From Actibacterium sp. (lineage in GTDB: Bacteria; Pseudomonadota; Alphaproteobacteria; Rhodobacterales; Rhodobacteraceae), in assembly GCA_016278325.1 (NCBI GenBank), contig JADQCB010000043.1, positions 1 through 64,000 of the forward strand: a stretch of DNA of 64,000 nucleotides, written 5' to 3'. Under the pieces are notes generated by a model that saw nothing but the letters and a program-made list of their open reading frames with translations, had not been told where the DNA came from and did no database searches. This document shows positions 61,633 to 64,000 of the stretch, piece by piece; the first letter of the stretch is position 1, and the number at the start of each line of letters is the position of its first letter. Both the position numbers and the translations under genes were made by a program.

Positions 61633-63360
61633 TCATACCGGAAGGCCGACGACGAACCGCGCGCCCAGCGGCTCGGACGTGATGTCGGCATCGGTGGGGC
61701 GGATGTTCTCGGCCCAGATGACGCCGCCATGTGCCTCGACGATCTGTTTCGAGATGGCAAGCCCCAGGCCGGAATGGTCGCCGAACTGACCGACCGGACG
61801 TTCGGAATAGAATCTCTCGAAGATCTTGTTCAGCGCCTGCTCTGGGATGCCGGAGCCGGTATCCTCGACCACGACCAGCACGCGGTTTTCGCGCTTGCGC
61901 GCCCAGATGCGCACCGCATCCCCCTCTTCGCAGAACGAGATCGCGTTGGTGATGAGATTGACGAAGACCTGTGCCAGGCGTGCCTCCAGGCCCTGGATCT
62001 CGACCGGGTGCTGCGGCAGGTCGGCGATGAAATCTATCTTCTTGCGCCGTGCCTCGCCGCCCAGATGTTCCGACAGGTTGCGCAGCAGCTTGACCAGGTC
62101 GAAACTGTCTTCTTCTTCCTTGACCAGCTCGCTGTCGAGGCGCGATGCGCTGGAAATGTCGCTGACCAGCCGGTCGAGCCGCCGCACGTCGTGCTCGATC
62201 ACGTCGAGCAGCTTCTTGCGTTGGGTTTCGTCCTTTGCCAGATGCAGGGTGCCCACGGCCGAGCGCAGCGATGCCAGCGGGTTCTTGATCTCATGCGCGA
62301 CATCCGCTGCGAATTGTTCATTCGCGTCGATCCGGTCATAGAGCGCCGCAACCATGCCGCGCAGCGCGCCGGAAAGGCGGCCGATCTCGTCGGGGCGGGC
62401 GGTCAGGTCCGGGATGCGGACGCGGCCGGGGTTCATCTTGCGGGCGTTCTTCTCTCGTCCGATCTCGGCGGCCGCGGCCAGGTCGGACAGGGGGTTGGCG
62501 ATGGTGCCGGCCAGCACCAGCGACAGGCCGATCGACACCAGGATGGCAACGATGAACATCCGCAAGACCTGTTCGCGTTCGCTTCGCACAAGGCTGTCGA
62601 TCTCGCCGGCGGCCGAACTCAGCGCGATGACGCCCAGAACCCGATCCTGGCGCATCACCGGCGTGGCGACGGTGAAGATCGTGTTGCCCGCCTCGTCCTG
62701 TCCGGTATCGAAAGCTGTCCGTCCCGTCAGCGCGCGCGGCAGCAAGTCGCGGCCCATTTCCGCCGCCGTCTTCGGATCGTCGGCCGGGGGTGGCCCGCCC
62801 ATCAGGCGGGACATGGCGTTCCAGATCTGATTGAGCGAATCTGTGATTATGGTCGTTTCCGGCCCGCCATTGCCCTGCGCCGGCGCGCGCCGCGCAAGCC
62901 CCTCGGACGCGGCGACCATCCCGGCCGCCGGATCGAAAACGAACAGATCGACCCCAGGCGCAAGATCCAGCTCGGCAATGACCGCCTCGACGTCGAGCCC
63001 GTCGCCCGCGGCCATGTTCACCGGACCGATGGCGGGCAACCGTGCCTCGAACACGTCGGCGACCAGTTCGGCCTGTGCGATGAAGGCCGACGCGCGCTGC
63101 TTGACCAGGCTGTCGCGACCGGGATTGAGATACAGCACCCCGGCAAGCAAAATCATCAACCCCATCAGGTTGAAGATGATGATCTTGCGCGCCAGGGGCG
63201 AGCGGTTGACGGAAAATATCCCGCGCTTCCGCCGCCGGGCGGACAGGTCGGTATCGGCTTGCGTCGGGGCAACCCAGTCTTCCCCGAGCAGAACGAAACC
63301 GTCCGATGTGGGCCTGGAATCGCGCAAATCAGCCCCCCGTGGCGGTCGCGATGGCGTCAA
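61633..63360 (-). CDS. chvG: Sensor histidine kinase ChvG
   Basis: A 575-residue membrane sensor. A helix near residue 60 (I-I-I-F-N-L-M-G-L-M-I-L-L-A-G-V-L-Y-L) and a second near residue 265 enclose a periplasmic sensing domain. A HAMP region follows, then the H-box D-V-A-H-E-I-K-N-P-L-A-S-L, and the ATPase part with N-A-I-S-F-C, D-T-G-S-G-I-P and G-L-G-L-A-I. It pairs with ChvI and responds to envelope or acid stress in relatives. The start is uncertain: TTG at 63360 or TTG at 63327, the latter after GGGGGG. Confidence 0.93.
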   Translation of the reverse strand: MTPSRPPRGADLRDSRPTSDGFVLLGEDWVAPTQADTDLSARRRKRGIFSVNRSPLARKIIIFNLMGLMILLAGVLYLNPGRDSLVKQRASAFIAQAELVADVFEARLPAIGPVNMAAGDGLDVEAVIAELDLAPGVDLFVFDPAAGMVAASEGLARRAPAQGNGGPETTIITDSLNQIWNAMSRLMGGPPPADDPKTAAEMGRDLLPRALTGRTAFDTGQDEAGNTIFTVATPVMRQDRVLGVIALSSAAGEIDSLVRSEREQVLRMFIVAILVSIGLSLVLAGTIANPLSDLAAAAEIGREKNARKMNPGRVRIPDLTARPDEIGRLSGALRGMVAALYDRIDANEQFAADVAHEIKNPLASLRSAVGTLHLAKDETQRKKLLDVIEHDVRRLDRLVSDISSASRLDSELVKEEEDSFDLVKLLRNLSEHLGGEARRKKIDFIADLPQHPVEIQGLEARLAQVFVNLITNAISFCEEGDAVRIWARKRENRVLVVVEDTGSGIPEQALNKIFERFYSERPVGQFGDHSGLGLAISKQIVEAHGGVIWAENIRPTDADITSEPLGARFVVGLPV

Positions 63361-63380
63361 TCTGTCAGTCGGTCTTGTGT

Positions 63381-64000
63381 TTACTCTTCGTTATAGCGGT
63401 AACCGATACCGTAAAGCGTTTCGATCGCCGAGAACTCCGGGTCCGACTGGCGCATCTTCTTGCGCAACCGCTTGATGTGGCTGTCGATGGTGCGGTCATC
63501 GACATAGACCTGATCGTCATAGGCCACGTCCATGAGCTGATCGCGGCTTTTGACGAATCCGGGCCGCTGCGCCAGTGCCTGGAGAAGCAGGAACTCGGTC
63601 ACGGTCAGCGAAACGTCCTTGCCCTTCCACGACACGGCGTGGCGCAGCGGGTCCATGGTCAGCTCGCCCCGGACCATCACCTTGCTTTCCTCGGGCGACG
63701 GCCCGTCATCCGAGGCGATCGCCTCCTGCCGGCGCAAAAGCGCGCGGATCCGCTCGACCAGCAGCCGTTGCGAGAACGGCTTCTTGACGTAATCGTCGGC
63801 GCCCATGCGCAGGCCCAGGACCTCGTCGATCTCGTCATCCTTCGAGGTCAGGAAAATCACCGGCATGTTGGTTTTCTGGCGCACGCGCTGCAACAGGTCC
63901 ATGCCGTCCATGCGCGGCATCTTGATGTCGAAAACGGCCATGTCGGGCAGGCGCTTGGTGAACGCATCCAGCGCCGACTGGCCGTCATTGTAGGTATCGA
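63381..64000 (-). CDS. chvI: Response regulator ChvI, 5' end beyond the window
   Basis: An OmpR/PhoB-type response regulator, cut by the right edge; at least 206 codons are visible and no start codon lies inside. The phosphorylated aspartate is in [13 protein letters not shown], the conserved lysine is in V-K-K-P-F, and the winged-helix output has T-V-T-E-F-L-L-L and I-K-R-L-R-K-K, ending G-I-G-Y-R-Y. It ends 20 bases before chvG and probably leads an operon chvI-chvG-hprK-rapZ and on. Confidence 0.95.
   Translation of the reverse strand, partial: DTYNDGQSALDAFTKRLPDMAVFDIKMPRMDGMDLLQRVRQKTNMPVIFLTSKDDEIDEVLGLRMGADDYVKKPFSQRLLVERIRALLRRQEAIASDDGPSPEESKVMVRGELTMDPLRHAVSWKGKDVSLTVTEFLLLQALAQRPGFVKSRDQLMDVAYDDQVYVDDRTIDSHIKRLRKKMRQSDPEFSAIETLYGIGYRYNEE

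Noticed and set aside
61606-63396. Long plus-strand frame opposite chvG
   Set aside because: Antisense shadow of a clear histidine kinase gene.
1-64000. CRISPR arrays, prophage or complete insertion sequences
   Set aside because: No regular repeats with spacers, no phage structural genes, and only one dead transposase remnant are present.

Overview
The window reads as a piece of a high-GC alphaproteobacterial chromosome, most likely from the order Rhodobacterales (Rhodobacteraceae). The signs are a circularly permuted two-piece tmRNA gene, a petABC cytochrome bc1 operon, the ChvG/ChvI - HprK - RapZ - EIIA(Man) - HPr block, an AcuI-type acrylyl-CoA reductase, a glycolate oxidase operon without its usual regulator, and proteins typical of that family such as the branching glycosyltransferase beside a sulfotransferase. 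Nearly all of the sequence is ordinary housekeeping chromosome. There is no prophage, no CRISPR array and no complete insertion sequence.

Layout from left to right. Positions 1-63 are the first 21 codons of a Tat-exported lipoprotein cut by the window edge. A cysteine-desulfurase-like enzyme and a DNA photolyase (726-3427), a BCCT osmolyte transporter with a universal stress protein (3526-5631) and AcuI (5839-6831) run leftward. An orphan polyamine-type binding protein precedes the permuted ssrA gene (about 8170-8530), tRNA-Phe, lipB and a peptidoglycan-binding-domain protein. Between tRNA-Leu (11265) and tRNA-Lys (13602) sits a small accessory patch with an MFS exporter, a short membrane ORF and an internally deleted IS5-family transposase. 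dapF-mtaB, a small cytochrome c, a GST, an outer-membrane barrel protein and petABC follow (13853-20979).

The middle holds a divergent sulfotransferase/branching-glycosyltransferase pair, HIT protein, fatty acid desaturase, orphan ABC ATPase, zinc-finger protein, polA-phzF, a stress protein and a cation diffusion facilitator with a natural six-histidine start. Next comes a tightly overlapped four-gene operon (32572-39294): MoxR ATPase, DUF58 protein, a DUF4159 membrane protein and a VWA-like membrane protein. This is the least understood multi-gene system here. glcDEF (40574-44499), a trypsin-like protease and an Hsp20 gene with a heat-shock-type promoter come after it.

The right third is replication and quality control: ubiE-ubiB, mutM, an enoyl-CoA hydratase, rpsT, then dnaA-dnaN-recF without gyrB, a DUF6473-like protein, hydroxybutyryl-CoA dehydrogenase and an acyltransferase. 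A leftward regulatory block of chvI (cut by the right edge), chvG, hprK, rapZ, EIIA(Man) and ptsH ends the window. All positions come from reading the sequence; no database search was possible, so family names rest on recognised motifs and gene order.
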